A stretch of DNA of 64,000 bases from Chloroflexota bacterium (GTDB lineage: Bacteria; Chloroflexota; Chloroflexia; Chloroheliales; Chloroheliaceae), in NCBI GenBank assembly GCA_028287745.1, contig JAQBPB010000124.1:49669-113668 (forward strand), written 5' to 3'. The notes beneath the pieces were generated by a model that saw only the letters and a list, made by a program, of their open reading frames with translations, did no database searches and was not told where the DNA came from. The translations under genes and the position numbers were made by a program. Of the stretch, positions 45,206-52,604 are shown one piece after another (the first letter of the stretch is position 1; each line of letters begins with the position of its first letter).

Positions 45206-46039
45206 GTGGCAATTACAAGTATAACCGATACCACAACTTTAAGTAACGGGGTAAAAATGCCCTGGTTTGGCCTCGGTACGATGAGCACCGGGCAAAGTGA
45301 TGAAGAAGTAGCTGAAGTCATCAAGTCTGCCGCGAAGGTAGGTTACCGCAGCTTCGATACGGCCAAGGTTTACAAGAATGAAACCGGGGTAGGAAAAGGT
45401 CTGAAAGAAAGTGGGGTAGCTCGTGAGGAGCTTTTTATTACTACCAAACTGGCGAATACCGATCACGGGTATGACGAAGCATTAAAGGCTTTTGATGAGA
45501 GCATGGAGAAGTTGGGCCTGGACTACCTGGACATGTACCTGGTCCATTGGCCCGTGCCTGGTCACCTGGAGTCCTGGAAAGCCCTCGAAAAACTTTACAA
45601 GGACGGGCGAGTGCGGGCGATTGGGGTCAGTAACTTTCTGGGCCATCACCTGGAGGCATTGTTTAAAGTGGCTGAAATCCGGCCGATGGTAAACCAGTAC
45701 GAATACCATCCCCTGCTTACCCAGAAGGATTTGCTGGCCTATAACAAAGCCCAGGATATCCAGGTGGAAGGCTATTATGCTTTGCGGGACAGCCAGGAAA
45801 TTCCTGAAATAATTGAGATTGCCCGGAATTGTAAAAAGACACCGGCCCAGGTAGTCTTGCGCTGGAGCCTTCAGTCCGGGGTAGTGACCATACCAAAGTC
45901 CACCCGGGAAGAACGGCAGCGGGAGAATGCCGGTATTTTTGATTTCGAGTTGTCTGAGCAGGATATGGCGGTAATTGACAGCCTGGATAACGAGAAAAGA
46001 AGAAACCCGCATCCTGACGAAGTTAAAGTAAGCAAATAA
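45206..46039 (+). CDS. Aldo/keto reductase
   Basis: The 277-aa protein starts at GTG 45206, eight bases after AAGGAG. The AKR tetrad is complete: D51 and Y56 in FDTAKVY, K81 in TTKLAN, H114 in YLVHWP. IPKSTREERQREN is the NADPH-binding tail motif. It resembles the 2,5-diketo-D-gluconate reductase/AKR5 type. It reduces a carbonyl, probably a sugar or aldehyde. The next gene follows after 13 bp, so they may be co-transcribed. Confidence 0.92.
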   Translation: MAITSITDTTTLSNGVKMPWFGLGTMSTGQSDEEVAEVIKSAAKVGYRSFDTAKVYKNETGVGKGLKESGVAREELFITTKLANTDHGYDEALKAFDESMEKLGLDYLDMYLVHWPVPGHLESWKALEKLYKDGRVRAIGVSNFLGHHLEALFKVAEIRPMVNQYEYHPLLTQKDLLAYNKAQDIQVEGYYALRDSQEIPEIIEIARNCKKTPAQVVLRWSLQSGVVTIPKSTREERQRENAGIFDFELSEQDMAVIDSLDNEKRRNPHPDEVKVSK

Positions 46040-46052
46040 GGGGCGGGCCAGG

Positions 46053-46442
46053 TTGAATAGCTTTAGCCGGTTGCGAGTATGGGCCAGAGCCTTAAAACGG
46101 GACGTATTGGCCCTGTACCTGGCCGCTTCCGACCCGCGGGTCCCCTGGTATGCAAAGGTGGTGGCGGGCTGTGTGGCGGCTTACGCCTTAAGCCCTATAG
46201 ACCTGATACCGGATTTTATCCCGGTATTGGGCTACCTGGATGATTTGATCCTGGTGCCGCTGGGGATTGCCCTGGCCGTCCGGCTGATTCCGGCAGAACT
46301 TTTTCAAGAACTTCGCCGGAAGGCGGAAACTCAGGCGGCCCGGCGTCCGGTCAGCCGCCTGGGCGCGGGGGTAATAATCGCAATCTGGTTGTGTTTGGCC
46401 GCCCTGACCGGCTGGTGGGTGGTTAGCCGTTTCTTTATTTAA
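46053..46442 (+). CDS. YkvA-family (DUF1232) membrane protein
   Basis: The 129-aa protein starts at TTG 46053. The DUF1232 core VPWYAKVVAGCVAAYALSPID plus LIPDFIPVLGYLDDLI is unmistakable. A second C-terminal helix (about 105-127) is present. The function of the family is unknown. It ends just before a composite stem-loop. Confidence 0.85.
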   Translation: MNSFSRLRVWARALKRDVLALYLAASDPRVPWYAKVVAGCVAAYALSPIDLIPDFIPVLGYLDDLILVPLGIALAVRLIPAELFQELRRKAETQAARRPVSRLGAGVIIAIWLCLAALTGWWVVSRFFI

Positions 46443-46449
46443 AAAGCGG

Positions 46450-46514
46450 CCGGTAGAGCCTGACAAATTTCATCTGGCAGATTTTGCCAGGGAAATATAC
46501 TAAAGCTCTACCGG
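46450..46514. repeat. Composite stem-loop between convergent genes
   Basis: Outer arms CCGGTAGAGC (46450-46459) and GCTCTACCGG (46505-46514) are perfect complements. They enclose an inner hairpin CTGGCA/TGCCAG (46474-46479 with 46485-46490). It is located between the DUF1232 gene and the FucU/RbsD gene. It has no T run, so it is not a standard terminator. Confidence 0.6.
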
Positions 46515-46521
46515 TTGGAAT

Positions 46522-46938
46522 TTAACTCTGAATAACCCCGATGGTAATTAAAATGTTGGCGTAAATGCGTTCCTCACCGGTGGCAATCAATAAGGCCACA
46601 TCCGGTTCCCTGACCGCCGCATAAAAAGCGAAACGTTCCAGGACTTCCAGTTCCAAACCTACTGGCAGTATCTGCCGGAAATCCTGAAAGATTGACGGTT
46701 CGGCCCCTTCTTTTCCCATGACCTGGACTGCCTCAACCGGAATACATGGTATCAGGGCCTCAAGGACCTGGGTTACGGAAATCAGACCGGGGCTTAGATT
46801 AAGGTAAACCTTTTTTGCCAGCGGGTTAACCGCTGTGGTAAATGGGTAATTCCCGTCAGCGATCAGTATTTTACTGCCGTGCCCGGACCGGCCCAGTGTT
46901 TCCAAAATCTCCGGGTGTATCAGTTTTCCTCGTAACAT
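46522..46938 (-). CDS. FucU/RbsD-type sugar mutarotase
   Basis: This 138-aa protein has the family length and motifs: LIHPEILETLGRSGHG with H20, ILIADGNYP with D28, and a C-terminal ATGEERIYANILI. Members interconvert anomers of fucose or ribose before phosphorylation. GGAG precedes the ATG. The LacI-type regulator gene ends 45 bp upstream on the same strand, so the two form an operon. The regulator may therefore sense the same sugar. Confidence 0.9.
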   Translation of the reverse strand: MLRGKLIHPEILETLGRSGHGSKILIADGNYPFTTAVNPLAKKVYLNLSPGLISVTQVLEALIPCIPVEAVQVMGKEGAEPSIFQDFRQILPVGLELEVLERFAFYAAVREPDVALLIATGEERIYANILITIGVIQS

Positions 46939-46983
46939 TTATAAATCTCCAATGTTCTATAATTGATTAGAAAATGGTCAGGT

Positions 46984-48012
46984 CTAAACCTTGACCGGTT
47001 GCGGCTCTCGCGCCAGGGACGAACTACGGATGATCAAGGACGGGGTCAATACCACCTCCTGGCGGCTCTGGATTGCCGGATTTTGCAGGTGCTGGAACAG
47101 GCGCAGGGCCGCCGTTGCGCCCAGTTCGTAGGCGGGTTGAATAATTGTAGTAAGGGATAGCGTACCCAGGGCCGACCAGAAGGTTTCGTCATAGCCCACC
47201 AGCCCTACATCTATAGGCACTTGCAGGTTATGGGCATGCAAGGCATCCAGCGCCCCCAGGGTCAACAAATTATTACCCAGGAAAAGGGCATCAATGCGAG
47301 GGTTTATCTGCAATAATTCATTCGTAAGCCTGCGCCCGGTTTCGGCGTCAAAAGTGCCGGACCGTTCCAGTTCCGGGTTATGGGGAATCCTGGCATCTTT
47401 AAGGGCCCGGCGATAGCCTTCCAGGCGGTCCCGGCCGGTTGTTACGGTAAGCGGCCCGGTGACGGCGGCAATGCGCCGGTAGCCATTATTAATCAAATGC
47501 GTAACCGCTTCTTGGGCCCCGCGCACGTTATCCACCAGGACGGCATCCACATCTTTATCTTTTACCCGCCGGTCTACGGCCACAATTGGAATATTACGCT
47601 CCCGGAATTTGCTCAGGTTAGCTTCGCCCAGGTATTCGCGAGTAGGCACGATAATCGCCCCGGCCACTCGTTCCGAATACAGAACATCCAGGTATTGTTG
47701 TTCGCGCTGTGGGCTTTCATTGGAATTGCACAGGATCAGGCTATATTCGTGGCGCAGTGCTTCCTCTTCCACTCCCTGAATAAGCCGCATAAAAAAAGGG
47801 TTTTGAATATCGGAGATAAGTAGACCGATAATGCGGGACCGGTTAGTCCTCAATGACCGCGCGGCCGGATTTGGCTGGTAAGCCAGGGTTTGCATTGACT
47901 CTTCAACCCTTTTCTTGACCTCATTATTTACCCTGGCGGTCCCATTTAGCACCCTTGATACAGTCGAAATTGATACCCCGGCAAGTTTAGCAACATCTTG
48001 AATATTTGCCAT
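46984..48012 (-). CDS. LacI-family transcriptional regulator (first)
   Basis: Start placed at ATG 48012, giving 342 aa beginning MANIQDVAKLAGVSISTVSRVL, the typical LacI N-terminus. An in-frame ATG at 48063 would add 17 unrelated residues. A helix-turn-helix with hinge helix (NPAARSLRT) is followed by a periplasmic-binding-like sensor domain. It is co-oriented with the mutarotase gene. Candidate operators TGAAAT-nn-TTTTCA lie upstream (48212-48225 and 48392-48405), the second beside a rightward promoter, so it may control both its own operon and the divergent genes. Confidence 0.92.
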   Translation of the reverse strand: MANIQDVAKLAGVSISTVSRVLNGTARVNNEVKKRVEESMQTLAYQPNPAARSLRTNRSRIIGLLISDIQNPFFMRLIQGVEEEALRHEYSLILCNSNESPQREQQYLDVLYSERVAGAIIVPTREYLGEANLSKFRERNIPIVAVDRRVKDKDVDAVLVDNVRGAQEAVTHLINNGYRRIAAVTGPLTVTTGRDRLEGYRRALKDARIPHNPELERSGTFDAETGRRLTNELLQINPRIDALFLGNNLLTLGALDALHAHNLQVPIDVGLVGYDETFWSALGTLSLTTIIQPAYELGATAALRLFQHLQNPAIQSRQEVVLTPSLIIRSSSLAREPQPVKV

Positions 48013-48211
48013 AGCCCATTCAACCCTCTTCCGGTGGAGATATGTTGTTTTCCAGGAAAACAAGTTTTGTAATATACAAGGTACACGAGTTAAATGTGGC
48101 TGTTAACCGTTAAACGGAAAGCCATCTATTTAATGTTATTAACCCACATAAAGTTGATTTCACACTTTAAAGTATTTAGCATTTCAATCCGTTTTCATTT
48201 TGAAAGGTAGC

Positions 48212-48225
48212 TGAAATTGTTTTCA
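48212..48225. promoter_or_regulatory. LacI-type operator candidate 1
   Basis: Reads TGAAATTGTTTTCA, about 200 bp upstream of the LacI gene. It matches the second candidate at 12 of 14 positions. Confidence 0.45.
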
Positions 48226-48290
48226 TGACAATCACGGTTTGCAATGCCTGTATTCTTTAATATATCGGGGATTGTAAGTATAGTCAAGAG

Positions 48291-48311
48291 GTACACGGTC
48301 ATACAGTGTAC
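48291..48311. promoter_or_regulatory. GTACAC/GTGTAC dyad
   Basis: Perfect 6-bp arms separated by 9 bp, about 40 bp upstream of the -35 at 48351. Another GTACAC half-site occurs at about 48083. It could bind an activator. Confidence 0.3.
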
Positions 48312-48350
48312 TTAATAATTATATTTTTTTCAGTGTCCTCATTATATCTA

Positions 48351-48379
48351 TTGACAAACTAGTGGACCTATTGTACTAT
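48351..48379 (+). promoter_or_regulatory. Sigma-70-type promoter
   Basis: TTGACA (48351-48356), 17-bp spacer, TACTAT (48374-48379). The second operator candidate begins 12 bp after the -10, so it would cover the transcription start. Confidence 0.6.
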
Positions 48380-48391
48380 CATTTTATCTTA

Positions 48392-48405
48392 TGAAAATGA
48401 TTTCA
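48392..48405. promoter_or_regulatory. LacI-type operator candidate 2
   Basis: TGAAAATGATTTCA; its complement reads TGAAATCATTTTCA, nearly the same as candidate 1. Its position just after the -10 suits repression. Confidence 0.5.
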
Positions 48406-48649
48406 GAAGAAACCAGAATAGTTACCCGGTTTATAAAACAAACTATTTTGCCAAACGCAAAGATGCGCTGCTTAAACTCATTTACTTAGACTTTCCCCAC
48501 CAATATGAGAAGGCCGTTCATCTAATTTACCCCGGCTGGCTCACATAAATTTAAGGTATACCCAGTTTTTACCGGGGTTAATTTGGCTTGTTTAAATTAA
48601 GCCCGGCTTTGGGCTTTTACGAAAGGCTGCTTCATTAAAGGTACGGAGC

Positions 48650-48922
48650 GTGCAAGCTTTACCAGTCGGGACTTCCGGTTCATCGTGGGGCCGAATAGTT
48701 CCTTATACGCCTTCTGCCTGGCCGGAATCATGGGCCATAATTACATCTACTGGTACTGACTCACCGGTGCCTGCCGGTTCAATAGAAGTTAATAAATTAT
48801 TGGGTTCAGTGCGAAACTGGAATGGTCGGAAGATGCCGGGGGTTTGCATATTTTGCGGCCTGCTCAGCCACCTTGCGAACATGCCTATTCCTTCAAGATT
48901 TTATTTAAAGGATGAGAAGTAA
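48650..48922 (+). CDS. Doubtful 90-aa frame ahead of the aldo/keto reductase
   Basis: It starts at GTG 48650, 8 bases after AAAGG, and its TAA overlaps the ATG of the next gene (TAATG). The composition (Ser, Pro, Gly, Trp, Cys) resembles an antisense shadow. A 59-aa minus-strand frame (48703-48882, AAGGA six bases before its ATG) overlaps it and has more protein-like composition. At most one is real. Neither is recognised; a decayed gene is possible. Confidence 0.25.
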   Translation: MQALPVGTSGSSWGRIVPYTPSAWPESWAIITSTGTDSPVPAGSIEVNKLLGSVRNWNGRKMPGVCIFCGLLSHLANMPIPSRFYLKDEK

Positions 48923-49968
48923 TGATCAGACAATCCAGGGCAGATTTTACCCGGTCCGGCGATGGAGTTAATCCGGCTGAAATTCCCAAGCGAACTCTTT
49001 ATACCGGGGCCAGGATGCCAGCGATTGGCCTGGGCACCTTTGGCTCCGACCATGCACCGCCCAACCTGGTGGCCGACGCGGTTATAGGGGCGGCGGCGGT
49101 AGGCTACCGGCATTTTGATTGCGCTTCAGTCTATGCAAATGAAGACAAAATCGGTTTAGCTTTTCAGACTCTGTTGAAGAATGGTATACAACGAGATGAA
49201 CTCTGGATAACTTCAAAACTCTGGAACGATAAGCACGCCAGGGCGGATGTTATTCCAAGCTGCCAGCAGTCCCTAAAGGATTTGCAGCTTGATTACCTGG
49301 ATACTTACCTGGTACATTGGCCTTTCCCGAATTACCACCCACCTAAAGCCGATGTTACTTCACGCAGTACCGATGCCAAGCCTTATATCCATGAAAAATA
49401 CATGGAAACCTGGGCCGAAATGGAAAAACTGGTTGATATGGGCCTGGTCCGGCACATTGGTACATCGAACATGACCATTCCTAAAATGGAACTGGTCCTG
49501 CGGGATGCGCGGATTAAACCGGCCGTAAATGAAATGGAACTACATCCCCATTTCCAACAGCCGGAACTTTTCAACTTCTTGCGGGTTAACGGGGTGGAGG
49601 TAATCGGGTTTTCGCCAATCGGGTCGCCTAACCGGCCGGAACGTGATAAGACCCCGGAAGATACGGTCCCGATTGAAGACCCGGTGATTTTAGAAATTGC
49701 CAACCGGTTGGGGGTCCACCCGGCGGTAGTCTGTATTAAGTGGGCGGTTCAGCGCGGCCAGACCCCGATTCCGTTTTCAACCAACCGCCGAAATTACCTT
49801 GCTAACCTGTTGGGAGTGGTATCCGCACCTCTTACTGAACAGGATATGCAGGCGATTGCGGGGATTGACAGAAATTGCCGCTTTATCAAGGGCCAGGTCT
49901 TTCTCTGGAAAGAAAACCAGGACTGGCAAGACTTATGGGACGTCAATGGAGTAATTACCCCGGCTTAG
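48922..49968 (+). CDS. Aldo/keto reductase (second)
   Basis: This 348-aa protein is longer than the usual ~280-320 because of an N-terminal extension of about 24 residues and insertions. The AKR tetrad is D66 and Y71 (FDCASVY), K99 (TSKLWN), H132 (YLVHWPFP). PFSTNRRNYLANL is the cofactor-tail motif. It resembles sugar aldose reductase/xylose reductase types. It is followed 43 bp later by a zinc alcohol dehydrogenase; together they could interconvert a sugar and a polyol or keto-sugar. Confidence 0.9.
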   Translation: MIRQSRADFTRSGDGVNPAEIPKRTLYTGARMPAIGLGTFGSDHAPPNLVADAVIGAAAVGYRHFDCASVYANEDKIGLAFQTLLKNGIQRDELWITSKLWNDKHARADVIPSCQQSLKDLQLDYLDTYLVHWPFPNYHPPKADVTSRSTDAKPYIHEKYMETWAEMEKLVDMGLVRHIGTSNMTIPKMELVLRDARIKPAVNEMELHPHFQQPELFNFLRVNGVEVIGFSPIGSPNRPERDKTPEDTVPIEDPVILEIANRLGVHPAVVCIKWAVQRGQTPIPFSTNRRNYLANLLGVVSAPLTEQDMQAIAGIDRNCRFIKGQVFLWKENQDWQDLWDVNGVITPA

Positions 49969-50011
49969 ACCTTATACTTGTCTATAAATTAAAAGAATAG
50001 GAAATTCAGCA

Positions 50012-51058
50012 ATGGGTATGCAAGGTGTACTGTTGCCTGGAGGACGCCAGGTTGAAATCAAGGAGTATGCGACACCGGAGCCGGGACACGGCCAGGTACT
50101 GGTGAAAATGAAGGCATCCTCTATCTGCGGGAGTGATATCCGGGCTATCTACCGGGAACACCTCGGTCACGGCCCGGAAGGCTACCAGAATGTAATTGCC
50201 GGTCACGAGCCTTGCGGCCAGATAGCCAAAATGGGGCCGGGTTGTAAACTATTCAAACCCGGCGACCGGGTAATTATTTACCATATCAGCGGCTGTGGGG
50301 TCTGTCACGACTGCCGGGAAGGGTACATGATTTCGTGTACCTCGGAACACCGGGCGGCTTACGGCTGGCAGCGCGATGGGGGCCATGCCGAATACCTGCT
50401 GGCCGAAGAAGCTAACTGCGTCAATTTGCCGGAAGAATTAAGCTATGTGGATGGGGCTTTAATCGCTTGTGGTTTTGGTACTGTCTACGAGGCGCTCAAC
50501 CGGGTACAGGTTTCCGGTAAGGACCGCGTATTACTTACCGGAATGGGTCCGGTCGGGATGGCGGCGGGCCTGGTTGCCAAAAAGATGGGCGCTACAATGG
50601 TCATAGGGGCCGATGTGTCACAGGCCCGGCTGGATTTCGCCTTGCAGTGCGGGGCGATTGACCGGGCGGTAAAAGCCGACAGCCCGCAAGCCCTGGATGA
50701 AATCAAGGAAATGACCAGACAGCAGGGGTGTGAAGTTTCGGTTGACTGCTCTGGGTCGCCCCAGGGACGCCTCCTGGCGCTCCAGGGTACACGCCGCTGG
50801 GGCCGCAGCGCTATGGTTGGCGAAGGCGGCACCATAAGTTTTGATGTCAGCCAGACCATAATTCACAACCAGATTACAATCTACGGATCATGGGTCACCA
50901 GCCTGTCCCATATGGAAACATTGGTTGAGAAGCTGGTCGAATGGAAGCTCAAACCGGAAATTATTGTTTCGCACCGCTTCTCGCTGGACCAGGTCGAAGA
51001 GGCTTACCGGGTGGCCGACGCTGGACAAAGCGGTAAAGTCTGTATCGTGATGGAATAA
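50012..51058 (+). CDS. Zinc-dependent alcohol/polyol dehydrogenase (MDR family)
   Basis: This 348-aa protein has catalytic-zinc residues C39, H65 and E66 (SSICGSDIR, AGHEPCG), structural-zinc cysteines C95, C98, C101 and C109, and NAD-binding VLLTGMGPVGMAAG. It resembles sorbitol/threonine dehydrogenase-like enzymes acting on sugar alcohols. It probably forms a unit with the upstream aldo/keto reductase and is closed by a good terminator. Confidence 0.9.
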   Translation: MGMQGVLLPGGRQVEIKEYATPEPGHGQVLVKMKASSICGSDIRAIYREHLGHGPEGYQNVIAGHEPCGQIAKMGPGCKLFKPGDRVIIYHISGCGVCHDCREGYMISCTSEHRAAYGWQRDGGHAEYLLAEEANCVNLPEELSYVDGALIACGFGTVYEALNRVQVSGKDRVLLTGMGPVGMAAGLVAKKMGATMVIGADVSQARLDFALQCGAIDRAVKADSPQALDEIKEMTRQQGCEVSVDCSGSPQGRLLALQGTRRWGRSAMVGEGGTISFDVSQTIIHNQITIYGSWVTSLSHMETLVEKLVEWKLKPEIIVSHRFSLDQVEEAYRVADAGQSGKVCIVME

Positions 51059-51094
51059 TTTCCCTGATTCTGCCTTTTCTGATAAGGGATTGGG

Positions 51095-51126
51095 TGCCGG
51101 GTGTATTTATTTTGCCCGGCATTTTT
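51095..51126 (+). terminator. Rho-independent terminator
   Basis: TGCCGGG (51095-51101) pairs with CCCGGCA (51115-51121), followed by five T. It ends the aldo/keto reductase-alcohol dehydrogenase unit. Confidence 0.85.
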
Positions 51127-51180
51127 ATTAATAGTTCCTGGTCCAACCAAAAAATGTTTGCCAGCCGTTGAAAGTTACAT

Positions 51181-52194
51181 TTACCTGGCCTGGTAGGGCT
51201 GGGTGCTGTCCCGAATGGTCAGGATTGGTGTCAGTAGCTGCTGTATGGGCTGGATTTTCCGGTCCTCAAGCTGGCGAATTAGCATTTCCACGCCTAACCG
51301 CCCCATCTCACTGCTGGGAAGGTCAATCGCGGTCAGAGATGGCGTCAGCATTTCGGCATAGTGGGAAGAAACCACCGAAATATGCGAGAGGTCGGATGGG
51401 ATTTTAAGGCCGTGTTCCGTGGCAGCCTGGTTTACGCCGGAAATTACCCAGGGATTGATGGTGATAATAGCACTTAATTGAGGTTGTTCGGCTAGCATCT
51501 GCCGCATGAGATTGTAACCGGCCAGGGCGTCCTGCTGGCAGGGATAACTAAGGCCGATAAGATTATTTTGCTCGATGGCCCGCCAGAAGCCGGTATTAGC
51601 CCGGACTGCTGCCCCAAATTCCAGGTCTAGCAAGGGTTGAGCCTCATTGATGAAGCCAATATGCTTATGTCCCAGATCCGCCAGGTATTGCACACTTTTC
51701 TCCAGTGCCATATCAAAGTCCAGGTCAATATAGAAAAGCCCGGTGTTATCCTCGCAGTGTCCGATCATGCTAAAGGGGTATTTAAGGTTTCGCAATAAAT
51801 CTACTCGCGGGTCGTGCAACTTGACCCCCAAAAGGACCACCCCATCTACAAATCCCTGTTCGATAAAATGGACAATTTTTTGCTCTTCGATTGGGACAGT
51901 CGAAAGAAGCAGGGAATAATTATTTTCACTGGCACTCTGCAAAGCAGAATTTACAAACTCCAATTGGAGCTGGGAAAGGTCTTTTCTCAGTGAAGGGAAA
52001 AGCAAAGCAATTATTTTGGTCTGTTTGGTCTTGAGGGCTTTGGCCAGGCCATTTGGCCGGTAGTCAAGCTCCTCCATGACCCGAAATATACGTTGTTTAA
52101 CTTCAATGGATATCGGCCGGTTGCCACTTAAAGCGTGGGAAACGGTGCTGCGCGATACCCTGGCCAGTTTGGCAACGTCATCTATAGTCGCCAT
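51181..52194 (-). CDS. LacI-family transcriptional regulator (second), likely xyloside repressor
   Basis: This 337-aa protein begins MATIDDVAKLARVSRSTVSHALSG, a canonical LacI helix-turn-helix, with the hinge YRPNGLAKALK and a sugar-sensing domain. It is divergent from the ABC importer/GH31/xylose isomerase operon, whose promoter carries two LacI-type palindromes. Repression relieved by xylose or a xylo-oligosaccharide is inferred. AGGGG lies upstream of the ATG. Confidence 0.93.
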   Translation of the reverse strand: MATIDDVAKLARVSRSTVSHALSGNRPISIEVKQRIFRVMEELDYRPNGLAKALKTKQTKIIALLFPSLRKDLSQLQLEFVNSALQSASENNYSLLLSTVPIEEQKIVHFIEQGFVDGVVLLGVKLHDPRVDLLRNLKYPFSMIGHCEDNTGLFYIDLDFDMALEKSVQYLADLGHKHIGFINEAQPLLDLEFGAAVRANTGFWRAIEQNNLIGLSYPCQQDALAGYNLMRQMLAEQPQLSAIITINPWVISGVNQAATEHGLKIPSDLSHISVVSSHYAEMLTPSLTAIDLPSSEMGRLGVEMLIRQLEDRKIQPIQQLLTPILTIRDSTQPYQAR

Positions 52195-52357
52195 AATAAT
52201 AATTCCCCTTCATTTTGAATTGCGTATAGGTATTTTTAAAAGTTTTTTTATTCCCAAACCTTAATACTTATTGCATGCTGCCCAACTTTACATATTTTAG
52301 TCTAAAACCTGTATAAGCGGAAATCCTGACTTTAGCTACCGGATTTAGAAATAATAC

Positions 52358-52386
52358 TTGACAACATTTCTTATTGGCTCTACAAT
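52358..52386 (+). promoter_or_regulatory. Consensus sigma-70 promoter of the xyloside operon
   Basis: TTGACA (52358-52363), exactly 17 bp, TACAAT (52381-52386). The expected start near 52393 falls at the edge of the operators. Confidence 0.85.
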
Positions 52387-52394
52387 ACAATCAT

Positions 52395-52420
52395 CAAACC
52401 GGTTTGTCAAATCGGTTTGA
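52395..52420. promoter_or_regulatory. Two tandem LacI-type operators
   Basis: A perfect palindrome CAAACCGGTTTG (52395-52406) is followed directly by TCAAATCGGTTTGA (52407-52420), the same motif with one mismatch. Their central CG is typical of LacI/GalR sites. They overlap the expected transcription start, so binding should block initiation. Confidence 0.8.
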
Positions 52421-52604
52421 CATAATCGCCAGGGTTTTCATCTCACTTCCTAAAATTAAAAGAGCCAGGCCAGGATTAAAGGCTTGATGCCATACTGACA
52501 CCTTAAATTCAAGAAATTATCACCTTGTTTACCGAAGAGTATTACTGCGCCTACAATTAGTAATAGCTAATACTTGAAATGTTTAGTAAGAGAGGACAGA
52601 TTTA

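Larger units (their letters stand above)
48013..48921. other. Long regulatory interval between LacI gene and aldo/keto reductase
   Basis: It contains two matching LacI-type operator candidates, a GTACAC...GTGTAC dyad (48291-48311) and a near-consensus rightward promoter (48351-48379). Two overlapping short frames on opposite strands also occur (48650-48922 plus; 48703-48882 minus). If the promoter serves the aldo/keto reductase gene, the leader would exceed 500 nt. Confidence 0.55.
52195..52604. other. Divergent control region between LacI gene and sugar operon
   Basis: It holds the promoter at 52358-52386, the tandem operators at 52395-52420 and a leader of about 210 nt without a reading frame before the substrate-binding protein gene. 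A TTCATTTTGAA at about 52208-52218 also occurs near 48194 upstream of the other LacI gene. Confidence 0.7.
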
